A stretch of DNA of 64,000 nucleotides, taken from the NCBI GenBank assembly GCA_019614645.1, contig JABWDB010000009.1, forward strand, positions 8,661,501 to 8,725,500, written 5' to 3'. The DNA is from Stratiolaelaps scimitus (taxonomy: Eukaryota > Arthropoda > Arachnida > Mesostigmata > Laelapidae). Made by a program: the position numbers and the translations under genes. The notes beneath the pieces were generated by a model. It was not told the DNA's origin, did not search any database, and saw only the letters and a list, made by a program, of their open reading frames with translations. Of the stretch, positions 13,401-25,700 are shown piece by piece; the first letter of the stretch is position 1; each line of letters starts with the position of its first letter.

Positions 13401-16400
13401 AATCCCCTAATTAGGAGCTGGAGGCCGAATGGCCGAAACGGAACAACAACAGCCACGTGGCGTACTGCGTTGTGGCAAAAGCGTTCGGGGGGAGGCAACT
13501 GTAGAGCGCAGCGCCCCGAGCAGAGCAGCTACCGGTCGGGTCGGGCCCAGCGCCGGTAGCAGAGGCAAGACAGACGACGCCGAAGCAAACTTTCTCACAG
13601 AGTTCGTTCGTTGGCCGGTTCGCCCAATGTCGGCCACCGCCGAATTCTTCTTCTATTTCCAATCTCGAGTGACGGAGCGGTCCCTCGCAGTCTCCCTCCC
13701 CTTGGACACGATGACCGAGGAAAAAGCGGAGGTGAGCGTCAAATCGGAGAAGGCGGGGATGGTGATGATCATAATGGACGAACGAACATACCGACGAATC
13801 GCCGGAGCCGAGAGCAGCCCCCGGGAACATTTCCCTTGACAGGAGTAATAGAGACGTACAGAGCGTGAACAGTACGAGCGTATATGCGTTATCGAGGGCG
13901 CGCGTAATGTCAAACAACGGCAATAACATGAGTGCATGACAAATACTGCGAAAACGCTGCAGAGCAAAGGGGTATCTGTGAACGACTCGGCATCGCTGCA
14001 TAGACGTATGAGGCGATTTGTCAAAGCGCTTGCTTGTAGCATCACCGGAAATTCTGCGCCCACGAACAAGGGTGCACAAACAAAGAGCGCAAGTCCCGCA
14101 AGCAACTGCTGGGGGGCGGGGGGGCGTATACAATGACGGGGCCGGTCATATCGAACATCGTACACATATCGTATGGCAAGTTGAGCAGAGTGAGGAAGAA
14201 AATAACACACGGAATGGATTTGTGTCAGAGACGCGCAAGTGGCCTGTATCTAGCTAGTACGCGTCGCTGTAGACGTTAGTGTTTGAGTGCTCTTTTAAAT
14301 TAAGTTAATGTAGAACCATTCCAAGAGACCGTCTGCGAAGGTTACAAAGGATATATGGACGCGCAGGTTCGAGCCCTCGATGAGTGATGACATATTTACC
14401 CTTCGAGCAAAACGAGAACTGAAATTAACATAGCTAACATTTATGGACAACGTTGCATGGTTCACAGAAGGTGGTGTTGAGCTCACCGCCCGGCTCTGGG
14501 AATATTTTCGGTTCGATCGTCACGTCGCGAGGACTATGTAGGAACCGGCTCGTTCTGCGGGACGCCAACAATGAAAAAAAGCTATACAACGTTCGGTTAC
14601 CATCGAAGTGCAACTATTGCAGGTGCACTAACTTCTGCTGTTGCTTTTGCTGTGACGATAAAGGAGAATTTCCGGTGAGTTCCCCTTTTTTGTTGGAAGC
14701 TAAGTGATCTGTAGTTATCAGTCAGTGATCAGTTATCAGTGAGTGATATAGTAGTTATCATATCGAATTCATATGTTTGTATCAATAACAAAAATACGAG
14801 CGAAAGTCTACCTGATACGTGGGGTATCTTCGCTAGAACATGCAAACACTACATAACATTGGAAAATCGATTAAATCGCGCCTTCGATTAAATCGACGTC
14901 TCCAGCCATCGATTAGTTACTACTTAACTATAATGTATCATCTACTAATTAATTACGATTCTCGGTCAGGCCGTAAGAAATGTTGAATACGTCCGTATCT
15001 CTCCGGCGTTCTTCCGGCTTACCACAAATACGAAAAGTGTAGGCCTGGATGAAGAACGCCTGCCTAACGCTACTAATTGATCAAAATTGTACCAACCGAC
15101 GTTGACTATATGCACCAAAGCAGTTTGCGCCAATCTGTGAGGTGCCTGTCGAGGTGTCGTTATTGCTGCCCGGCGATGAGTGTAATTACATTCATCATTT
15201 TGCTGCCACGAATGCGGGGGGCCCCTCTACGTGGAGAGCCGGCCCCTTTACGTGGTTCGGGTCCGCGAGCGACAGACAGTGGTCAAGGCGACCGCATATT
15301 AAATTTCATTTGACTCAGCTGCAGGCTACAGTTTGAGGCGAAGATTCTTTGCCGCGAATCTTTGTGGCTTCGAATCGCGTGTGCGGGCTCGTCGGCTGGC
15401 AACAGCCAGCGTCAACGTTGGACTGTCGCGTTACTCGGCCGAACCGCCCTGGTGGTTTCCCTCTTTGCGAACCTCGTCGCTGCCGTTCCCCGAGAGTCGA
15501 GAATCGCATCCTTCAAGCCGAGATCGTCGTCGCGCCCATGCAGACAACCGGCGCCTGAGCCGAGCAGGCCTACTACACACGACGTTCGTTTACGTCTGCG
15601 GCCGGTAGAGCTGCCTAACCTAACGTGAGCCTACGTCGCCGCGCCATTCCCTCGTAACCCCAGCCGTCGCCCGCCTCGAGCTGTCTTCTGACAGGGATTG
15701 AAATAAGCTGAGCCAGCAGATACTGCGCATGGGCCTGAGCACTGAGGATCTGCACACAAGCCTTCGAAGCAGCCTCCGATGCTGCTGTAGCCTGGACTAC
15801 CCCCAAGCCCTGCCCCCCACCCAATGGCGACATCTGTGTCTCCGTCCCTTTCTCTCTCTCTCTGTCTCCCCTCTCGGTCTCTCGAGTTGATGCTGAGTGT
15901 CTGTGAGCATCTTCTTCGTGCGACTGACTGTGTGCACCACGGGCCAGTGGGCGTGATGCCCTCCCTCTGAGGGAGCCGTGAGGGGTGGATGGGCTGTGTC
16001 TGACCCCATCCGGCCCTGTCCCACCCTGCTACTCTCGGCCTGGCAGCGGCTAAATTTAGACAAATGGTTGTAATCCCCTCAGCAGCCGGCGCGGCGGCGG
16101 TGGCGGCAGCCGCTTCCGCGAGGAACGGCCGGCTCAAGCGGCTCGCCTCCTTCGGTTGCCGACGGCCGTCGGGGCTGAATGGGGGGAAATGGTTCTCGAA
16201 AACCGGCTCAGCCCAGCTTGGCCTCTTTTCCTTCGAGTACTCCTTCTTCTCGTCTTCGACGGGATCCAACCCGCCCCGGCATAGGAATCCGCCAATGGTC
16301 CCCGCCCATTGACATCGGCACAGTCGGTATCGTCATCGGCAACGTCGCCCTCCGCCTCGAATCGGACACGTCGCCGGCAGATAGAAAGAAGCTTGTCTGT

Positions 16401-17612
16401 CTACACCAGATGATGAGACGGACGGATGGACGAACGAACGAACGAACGGCCGCTTGCGGTTTCGATGCTGGTGGTGGTGGTGGTGGCACCCAGGGGCGCG
16501 CTGGCAGAGGCGGAAAAGCGATCCACGTGGCGATGATCTCTCACCACGAACGCGGGCAGGCACTCATGCACACAGTCACTCACTTACCCCACGAGGGGTG
16601 AAGCACATATAGGCAAGCAGATGGAGGTCGATAGCCCAGCGGAGAACGACGCGAACGGATGGAGGTTGGTGCTGGCCGTAGTGCTGGTGGCCACAAGAGA
16701 AGGCTGCTGCGGCGGCGGCGGCGGCTGAGCCAGCTGAAATTGTGAGCGACTCGTTTTCGTTCGGGTGTAATTAACGGATCGCACGTACACACAGACACAC
16801 TCTCCTCTGTGGGGGTCTCAGGCTGACCCCTCTCGCGAGCTCGCTTTCATTTACCACCTACTGGGGGATCAACCCTATCCAGGATAGGACGAATCTCCGT
16901 GGACAGTGGCGGCGGCCGGATGTTCGCAAATATATATATATATATATATAATATGTGTATGACGATGACGTAGCCACGTGGGGAAAATTTTTGAAGGGAA
17001 GTGGTGAAGACACACCATCATATTTTCGCCCGTTAAATATATTATTTGCTTTTTCGAACTTTTCTTTTTTCGACAACTGATGGTGGTACGAAAACACGCG
17101 CAAGGAAATATCACGTTTCCGTTTACTCTGATTGATGTGTCAATTAACGGCAATGGCCAAATCAGAGTATAATGACGATGATGAGGATAATTACGTTTAT
17201 TCCTCTTCTTGGTGTCGTGTTCGAAGTGCTTCACCGATTGATATCATAGCTTCCCATAGAACGATTCGTAGACAATCATTTACATTAGTCGTCTCTCTAT
17301 TTCTAATATGTTACATGTGTCACCTGCACTAAGATCAAGGAACGTTCAGGTGGTGCTGAAGTTGGACGCATTAGTAAACGCTGGACAGGGTTCTCCCCTG
17401 GAAGTTCATACAGTCTCAACTTCAATAAGGATCTACCCGTCCAACATAAGGCTGCAATGCTCGCGGCTGTGTTTCTTATCGTAAGTAGCATTTTTTTTTG
17501 CCTTTAACTGCAAAGAAATAATCCACTTTACGAAGAATCACTAGGAAATTAGCCAGCTGTCCACTATGGCTTTGTCTCTCCCCCCCCTCTCTCTCAGCCT
17601 TCGACCGTATAG
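10450..17612 (+). CDS. Phospholipid scramblase family protein, paralog A
   Basis: Five coding exons: 10450-10630, 11182-11414, 14468-14674, 17334-17480 and a proposed terminal 17598-17612, about 260 aa. Phases agree at each junction (1, 0, 0, 0). 10,450 is the first in-frame ATG. Exon 1 carries the domain entry (LDGLSQVVVKQQV), exon 2 the YYIRSPSGQNLLEA strand and a cysteine-rich patch, exon 3 the SPPGS turn and the LRDANNEKKLYNVR hairpin followed by a second cysteine cluster, exon 4 the VGRISKRWTG and KAAMLAAVFLI segments. Family members move phospholipids between membrane leaflets or act in lipid-linked signalling; the cysteines are probable palmitoylation sites. Compared with human PLSCR1, the calcium loop has lost most acidic residues and the C-terminal membrane helix ends early (PSTV, stop). 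The last exon is chosen on its strong pyrimidine tract and phase; a further downstream exon cannot be excluded. It forms a tandem pair with the gene at 22,723. Confidence 0.85.
12220..14150. other. GC-rich island within scramblase A intron 2
   Basis: This part of the intron between 11,414 and 14,468 is much richer in G+C than its flanks and contains triplet runs (GGT, CAG, CCG). It holds long overlapping frames on both strands (for example 13,411-14,133 minus, 13,429-13,839 plus), none with a recognisable domain. It could be an alternative promoter. A small perfect stem, CCACCGTC and GACGGTGG, lies near 13,248-13,270. Confidence 0.35.
14340..14410 (+). repeat. SINE-like fragment with B-box
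   Basis: Contains CAGGTTCGAGCCC, a good match to a pol III B-box, followed by GATGAGTGATGACATAT. The order resembles the - strand copy at 3,360-3,480. No tRNA fold can be made around it. It lies just upstream of scramblase A exon 3. Confidence 0.35.
15200..16860. other. GC-rich island within scramblase A intron 3
   Basis: Another G+C-rich block inside the intron between 14,674 and 17,334. The - strand frame at about 16,040-16,290 has coding-like third positions and a charged, proline-rich conceptual peptide, but no ATG opens it and I recognise no family. It may be promoter DNA or part of an unrecognised antisense transcript. Confidence 0.3.
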
Positions 17613-20600
17613 GCCTTACTAACGTGTATCCACGCGTAACGAGTTTAGTCCATCTTCCAGCGGATCATGTGGCTCCATTCGGGCTAACTAGCACGCACTA
17701 ACTAGCGTAACAAAGCTTTCATGTCCCGAGCAGCAGAAGGCCACACTAACCAGCTCCTGTGCCTCTGAACTACCATAGCGTAGCATTAACAACGCGCACA
17801 GTGAAATACCTGCCGTTCACATGTACCGAGCAGATTTGCTTTACAAGTAGGATTTATCTTCTAGCCAGTTCCCAGCAGATCCCAGCAGGGTGTTTCTGCT
17901 TGAAACAGCGTGATATGCGTCAGCCCGTCTGAGCTACAAAGCTTTTACAAGGGAATATATTGCAGCGCAGAGACATTCTGATTTTATGTACGTGCCGACT
18001 ACTTCAGATTGTGTCCGTCGAGTGCAGGCCTTCAATGCATTCGAAGGGCGCATTTGGGCTTGGGTCCTACCAAGCGTTTTTTGCTTCTAATCCTGTTTTA
18101 CGGACACGATCTGCACGCAGGCTGGCAGCCCATTGGCACAACAATAGATGGTGCAGGATCTCCCTCTCTCTCTCTCTCTGTCTCTCTCTCTGCAAATTGC
18201 TACCTCCGAGTAGCAATAACCACCGCAAATAGCAGCAAGTTCTTCTGCCCGCGTTGTCCTGCTCGCACTGTTTCGAACTGTGAAATAGAAACTATGCTTT
18301 TTCGAACGTTGTTATCATATGATCATTGGAAAATCATTCGGAAAACGTAGACAGATCCACACTCGGCATTGATTCACGCACGATATAAGTCATAAGTCAA
18401 TCGCGCGCTAATGATCTTTAGCCAATATACGACCACCCCAGCCAGTCTAAGACCGGCAGTAAAAAGTTTCTACTGCCATACCGCTGGCTTCCGGCGTTCT
18501 AGTTGAGCAAAAAAAAGTTTTTACAATTCCACTACTACTACCCTTGTATGTAACGTGCGGCCGACCACCCTTCGATAATCGTGTTCCAATTGGTGTTAGC
18601 GACTCACCACGCTCTCGTTCGCTCTCTAAATCTTTCCCATTCCTATTCCGGATAACACATCTACTAATTGTCTTTGGATTTCCTCATTCTGCCAAGGTTA
18701 TCATCGACGCTGAGTCGCATACAAGCATATAATCTAGTAGTAATCTGCAATATAGATAGTAATACATATATATATATATATAGTATATTATTTGCAATGC
18801 TTGAACATGCTAGCTGTATTGGCACAGGCGGGTCGACAGGCTGGACGGACCATACGGGTGGTATACCCTGCGTTTATGTACAAAATCTCTATCTAATGCA
18901 CCCGCAGCGGCGCCGTCACCATCGTCTGCACAGGGGATACTTGATGACGCTCCCACTTCGCCGTCTATCTCTCTCTCCTGCCTCCTTTGCAGGACCGAAG
19001 CAGCACCTTTTATGATCCGGCTGTCGCACGAGGCGGTGCGACCGGTTCGTCCTCGACAACTGGCCCACAATAACAGCCGTGCCACCGGCCAGCTATGAGC
19101 AGACATACGCTTCGTGCGCCCAGTGGCAATGGCAGAGACCGCGGCGACAAGGACGACGCTGGGAGCGATCCAGCTTCTGGCAGCACCAGCAGCAGGGGAG
19201 GGCCGCAGCAGCTTCAATGTGGCATAAGGCCGAACAGGGGTGATTGCAAACGTCTCTCTGTTCCATCCCGGAGGCACTACCTCGCAGGCAGTGCGGCCCA
19301 AGTCGGTTCGGCCGTATGCTTTCGCCTTCCTAACCATCGAGCTTGGCCATCACTAGCGGTGGGTGTCCATCCAGGCCAGCGGAACCAGCACGTGAGGAAA
19401 AGTCGGAGAGAGAGAGAAGACGGAACAGGCAGAAATGTATCTGTACGAACTCGAACGACGCGACGAGGATTGAGGGGAATGAGTCGGGGCGGGTGGTGGA
19501 GCTTCCCCCGGGTCGAACTCGGGGGAGACGAGACATCACTACTGTCCATGGGCCCGGCGCAACTCAAACCATGAACGAAGGTTGGTCCAGCAGGACGCAT
19601 GGGCCACGGTCGCGGAAATGCTATTGCTTCTCCTGTAGAAGGTACATGGGACTCAGAACAGTGGAGTCTCGCCGTGAACCGACGGCCAAGACGGGGACCA
19701 GGGATAGGGAGGGCCGAGTGGCGAGCGTATGGGTGTCGGCAGAATGGTGTGTGGCCGGTCCAGGCCATGCTGTCCTGTTCAGGCCACATCGTCGCGCACG
19801 AGTCCCTCTCGGAGGACAACGAGGCCGACCGTCTGCGCGTTGTGAGTGTCTCTCGCGCCGTTTTATGGCCTTCTCCCCTAGCTGGAGCCCTGTTCCCTTT
19901 AGTGGCAGCAGCAGCAGCAACAGAAAAGGGCCTAGAACAGACCGGACAGTCCTAGGACAGGAACGATGGAGCTCCTGTCTTTTCCACGTTCTCTATCATT
20001 CTCTCGCTCCAAGGCTCAGGCCCTCCGCTCTCCCCCCCCCCCGAACCCCCGTCGCGTCGTCGACGCACAGCAGGCCACTCTCCCATTAAATTTTAATTTG
20101 CATCACATCCACCCAACCCAACCTAGCCACAGACGCATGCACTCCGTCGCCAGAATCCTCTCTGCCTCTTCCTCTCTCGGTCCCTCTCTCTCTCTCTCTA
20201 TACTTTTAGCAGCGTCCAGCGCGCCGCGACCACGGCCTGGCTCTTCTCGACAGCCCGAACTCCACCCCTTCGAGGACTGTACCTGAGAGGCCCCTCCGTC
20301 AGGCCCACTGCCCCCCCCTAAAACTCCAGCCACATTTCCTCCTTGTCTGGGGCGCTGATGGCGGTGGTGGCGCCGCCGTCGCCGCGTTATTTTGTGGATT
20401 TATCGTTTGGATACGGAGAACGGGCCTCCGTGAAGGAAAATATACGCCGGCCCATCGCGGTCGCACCATTGTTGCTAGCTTTTGGCGTCTCTGCGCAGTG
20501 GAAAATCGCCGTTGCGTTTTTTTTTTGTTGCTGTACATTCTGTGAGAGGGTGGGTGTGCAATTCCAGCAGGAAGGCTGCTTGTCACTCGGCAGCAATAAA

Positions 20601-21059
20601 TTAGTGTAACACCTTCCGCTGTCGCCGGGTGCGGTCTCGCTCAAGGCACGCGACTCCTGCTGGCGCTAATGGGCAACTTGAAAACAATTTAGAGCGGGCG
20701 ATCTCCTAGAATAGCATCTATATTCTTTCTCTAGGCGGCGACAGTGATCAAGATAAGAGCGAGAGGGCCCCCATGTGGGCTTTGGGTTTATCCGTTTGTC
20801 ACTATTTCGATTACGTTAAATACAACGAACACCAGGTGCACCATGCAGATGAGAAGCGCAAAGAGATATTGGAAGCATAGCACTGGGGAAAACAATTCCA
20901 CGTTTCAGCAGTGCGAATCGTCAACGGTCTTCTTCTGTGTACATACAATAAAATAGCAAATTATATTTGACTACAGTGGCCTTGCTTTTTCACACCAATC
21001 AAATATATTTCTACGTTACAAAGCGCAGGATTAATGAAGAAGTACTGATCGGTTAGAAG

Positions 21060-21170
21060 TTAAGGTTAGAGCTTAAAGTTTTTCTTCGTTTATGAATGAA
21101 ACTGCAGTTTCGCAATGCTTAAGTTGTCCGGTATGTCACCACGTTGGCGCGACTCGGTAAAGCAACATAG
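21060..21170 (-). repeat. SINE-like dispersed repeat, copy 2
   Basis: On the - strand it shares with copy 1 (3,360-3,480) the blocks GAGTC..CGCC, ACGTG.TGA, AACTTAAGCATTG and a CTGCAGTTTC end, in the same order and similar spacing. Divergence is substantial, so it is an old insertion. Confidence 0.5.
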
Positions 21171-21636
21171 CAAGAAATAAATAAAGTAGCTAACGGTATA
21201 CTAGCAATAAATCCACAATCTCATATTTTCTAGTTATTTTTCCTGATGAGGCGAAACGGTTTCGTGAATGTGTCCACACAACACGAAATTCCGAGATTCT
21301 ACCCACCCCCCGCCGAGCTCAAAATCTTTTCGACCGCAGATTTCACCTTCGCATCGTAGTTGGTAAGTTTGTACCTGCCAAATGCATCCATTGCAACATT
21401 AATAATAATAACAGAAATAAAATAAAAACTAATCAAAGTCGAATTCATACAACTACCGCTACTTCCGCTACTAAGGACAGTAGCTCCCGCCTCCCTTCCC
21501 TCAGATCAACTCGCACAAACAAGGCCATTGTTCTGCACAGCTCTAACCATGACATTTTAGTACGTTCCCGTTTATTAACCTTCTTCTGCCGCGGCTGCCG
21601 CCGCCACCACCGCCAACTAGCCTGTTTCAGCTTTAC

Positions 21637-21778
21637 CGTTAGCTGCTAGTGAAATGTGGCGCCCACTCAGCCCAAGCGGTACCTGCAGGTCGTTCGCTTG
21701 CTCAACTAGCGATCTGAGGGTAGGTTTCTCTACGTCGAGATGGAAACATCGATCCGGAAAGTGGATACGAAGGGGAAT
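21637..21778 (-). CDS. Possible exon with ubiquitin-like (beta-grasp) segment, gene unknown
   Basis: On the - strand an open segment translates to a run containing LRIHFPDRCFHLDVE, TLRSLVEQANDLQVPLG and ISLAANG. The order strand, strand, helix with LVEQA, then a strand ending in NG is what a ubiquitin-like fold looks like. It ends at a good donor (AACG then GTAAAG) and starts after a plausible acceptor (CTGCTGCCGAG). Without splicing it would run on for five codons to a TAG at 21,619-21,617. No ATG opens it, so upstream exons would be needed; I could not find them. It could equally be a chance open frame. Confidence 0.25.
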
Positions 21779-22722
21779 CTCGGCAGCAGAGAGTCGACCG
21801 AGTCTCCGTTGGCGACAGCACGACTGCACGACTCGAGCGAATTCGACGTGGCCCGCCAGAAACGACGGAGAGTGCCAAGGTCGACACGGCGCGGACGCTC
21901 TCAACGAGTCCTTTACGGAGATCACCCCCCAGCGACGACTGGCGGTTACAGAAAAAAGGCCAGAACCTACGGCGTCACCATCCGCAGGCGTAGCAGAGAG
22001 CTGGCTATCGTTGGATGGACAGGCCAAGTCCAATTAGTCGCTGAAGTCGTCGTAGTAGTAGATCTACTTGAGCAACAATCGCTGGTCATTACGTCATCCA
22101 GGTACGATGATAAATTACGATTAAATAGATTGTTCGCGTCGTTGTGTCCTGTTGTTGCAATTAGTGCACCAGCCGTAGTGTGTGACCAGCGATGGCAGTG
22201 CTATGTATTGCTCGTAGGACACGCACAAGAAAAGAATCTTCCAAGGTTCCTTGAGGCAAAGCAAATACTACCCGAGTTCATTTTTAAGTGCAGACATTTC
22301 GAAGTGCCACGTCTCATGTTCCGGTACGCTTCACCCGACATAGATATACCGACCGTGTTATTATCAACAAACAACTCAAGCTAATTGTATTAGCCTCATG
22401 CCTAGCGTTAACACAGCCGCTCGAGTATTAACCGACTCATGATACCAATCAGAGTTTTCGCTAGATGTGTCCGCTTCACTGTTTCCTGTATAGGGAATGC
22501 TATATATGTCAGGTGCAGGCACGAGTAGGTTCAGAGCTCTTCCAGAACTTTCCTACTGCTAATTATCAAGTAGGATTAACATGATTGTCTCTTCACTGGC
22601 TTTGTCTCTCCAAAATTCTAGTTGGCGCTCGTGACGAGCCAGTGTCAAATGAGTGATTGCGTCAACAACGTTGCATCACACCGATCGTCTACTGATCAAT
22701 TCTGCTACTGATCGCCAACGCG

Positions 22723-25700
22723 ATGATGTCATTCAACGCTGGCGGAAACAAAGGTGCGTCTGAGCCTGTTACCGCTCAGCCGAAGAGTGGATTCGTTAAT
22801 GTGCCCTACGCCGGAGGGGGCAACGCGGTGTTGGCAGATTTCGACGAGGTCATACTCGAGCAGAAAACAGAGAAAGAGATGCCCGAAAAAGATGGTAAGT
22901 GCTGCTAATTGCTGACTGATGATAGATGAGACGCCCCCCAATCTGCTGCCTGTAAAAATAATGTATGCATATCTGGCTCACAATGTCAAATAAGCCGCCT
23001 CAATAGATTGCTGTGTCATCAAATGGTTGAAATGCGCGCATGATGTTGAACATACCATAGCAGGATGTTCAACCGAGCATAAATCAGGCAAGCACTTGCG
23101 TGGGCGCTCACCGGCAGTACGTTTTGCTGGGTAAAATTCGATTTCAGCGACGCAAGCTAGCAAGCGAATCGTAGATATTGTGATATATTCAATGCCATTG
23201 GCATCATCTGTGACGTGACCTGGGAAAGTCCCTTTGCGAACTATCATGGACAAATGTGTGGGCACATTCAATATTTGTGAACCAACCATGTAGCCCATAA
23301 AGGACATGGTTGAGTAAACGAAAAATGGCTAAACTAAGTAGTATAGTTAACGTTGAAATGCGTAGACCAAACGGGAGCTATGTTTCGCGAATCACTCGAT
23401 TACGTGAGTTAGATATATTTCGTCAAATGAGCGGAAAACGCTGCCCTCCCATTCGTTCAATGCATACAATTTTCTCGTTGCTTAATATTTAGCGGCCCAC
23501 CATCTCTCCTTGGACACGGAGTTTGTAATCATGAACTCACGTCGCCAGCCAATTCTGAACTCAGTCGAAGAGAGCGACTTCTGCCTTCGGGCTATGTGGG
23601 GCCGACTTCGCCCGCTGCACATTCGTGTTAATGATCTAACGGGCGAGGCTATTCTATTTGCCTATCGGAGACATAACTGCTGCCGTTGTGGATGCTGCTG
23701 TCAATGTTGCCACGAGGTAAGACCAGGATCGATTTTCCCCTGTCATGTATATATATATATATATATCCTGTACAGGGTCCTGCACATGTCGTACACATAC
23801 CTTGTATTCATGGCAAATGGAACTACCATAAAAAGCCCATAATGGGCATCCAGACGGGTCCTCCTTTGGATTTCATGATGACATGAACATTGTCAATGCA
23901 TATAGAACATTCTAGTACATTATAAATCTAGTAAGCATGATAATTTACTTTTTTTTTTGCCCTGGAGTTGTTATCAGGGCCATAGTTCCGAACTATTTCC
24001 GTATCACTTTAAACCGTACGTCCCCCGCAGGATTCGATCTGAGACCCCCTGAAGTTTCCGAGTGCTCATTTGTTATATTTGTGCTGCTGCCCGCAGGCCT
24101 TACTTGTAGAAATGAATGATCTTTACGTGGGTCAAATCCAACACAAACGCCGCTGGTGGAAACCCAGATACCCGATCCTGGATGAACACGGCTCAGTCTT
24201 GTATACGATCGAGGGTCGCAGAGCACCCGCCTGCAGAACGTGTTGTCGTCCTCTTGATGTGAAATTCAACGTAAGTTCATTGTCTTATCAAGGTCGAGAT
24301 AGAGCACAACATCGGATGCGTGTCCGAGTTTCTATCGTCCGCGTCATGTTTGGACGGCCATGTCCTTGGCTGTGAAAAGCTGGAGACTGCACGTTTGAGC
24401 CCCGTGGAGTGAGATATCCCCTTGAATAAAAAATTAGCACTAAAAACTGTTCTATATTATAATAGAATGTATTATAGGACTGTTGACGAAAAAATTTGCA
24501 TTCGTCCCGGTAAAATGTGGGAGTATCACACGAACTATCCCTTATATATAATATATATATATATATATATAAATGCAATAATGACATCGCGTCAATGAAA
24601 GAGAGCCAACCAGTAGAACCGACAACTGTTCGCACAATGCACTCCCAGTACACTGGAGGCCGGACAACTAGAAAATCAATAATCGGGAAGAAACGGAGGC
24701 AAATAAGGTAATAATTGTACTCAGTTGGCGTGCTATCGCTTACCAGCAATACTTGGTGTTCGTGTTTGCTGTTCGTTCAATGTTTCCCATTCAGATCAAA
24801 AAGGGAGGTGCCATCGTGGGCGAGATCAAGAAGCATCGCCGATTTTTCTTGCCGGATGTCATGTAAGAATTTCCCTTGCTTATAAATATCATATATGCGA
24901 AATACTACCGTAGTCCGTGATACGTGAAACCGTTCAGTGCGGCAAACATGAATAAATAAACCAGCAGTAACAGTTGTACGCGCATCACGCTTTCAGTATT
25001 GATCGTCCCTACACAGCGATCATGTTCCCGACGGACGCGAACGTCGTCGAAAAGGCGCTCATTATATGTGCTGCATTCTACATTGTAAGTTGTTGTTCGC
25101 GTCTACGAAGCACAGCGTTCCCCTACATAAGCATCATGGCACCCCAGCAAAACCCCCAAGTGCTCGTTATTAATTATTTTCTCTACGGCCATCAAAACGG
25201 CTCGAGCACGTCCCACGATATGGTTGCTCTGCATAGGCTGTTAACGCAATTACACATCCGCACAGAAGCTGCTTTATAATAACTGCATTAATAATTAGGT
25301 CATTAATGCATTGCTATTAAAATCTGTAAAAAGAGTCATGGTAATCTAGAACTAAAATAGCAAATAATAATCATGATAATAATAATAATTCAAACAATAT
25401 TTCAAAATGCTCCAAAGGCATTTATCAAAGCAGTAGTATTATTACGAAAACATTGATCAATTCTTCTTCTAATTATGTGCCCAAAAGGGGACGAATATCA
25501 ATTGTTTTACATATTATAGCAATCTTCTGCTATCTCTATACTTGAAAATCTAGCAGACCGAACGAAAACCACTTTCTGAAAACGTTCCCCGAAGGCAACA
25601 TGTCCAAATTTTCCCAATATGTATAGGCACTTTGCTCTGTTGCTTTAACAGGAGTCACTCATGGAGCGCGACGCTTCGACCCTTAGCAGAGTAAAGCACT

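Larger units (their letters stand above)
17613..22722. other. Interval between the two scramblase genes
   Basis: Non-coding between scramblase A and B as far as I can tell. It contains a G+C-rich block at about 18,820-20,650 with many frames on both strands (largest 19,343-20,089 plus), which may hold the scramblase B promoter. A SINE-like copy lies near 21.1 kb and a possible antisense ubiquitin-like exon near 21.7 kb, listed separately. AATAAA motifs occur at about 20,595 and 20,948. Confidence 0.4.

Noticed and set aside
13411..14133. 240-codon - strand open frame
   Set aside because: Lies in a G+C-rich intron island with open frames in several registers; no recognisable motif and no supporting splice or start context.
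19343..20089. 248-codon + strand open frame between the scramblases
   Set aside because: Arg/Ser/Pro-rich conceptual product in G+C-rich DNA with similar-sized frames on both strands; no domain or consistent codon preference.
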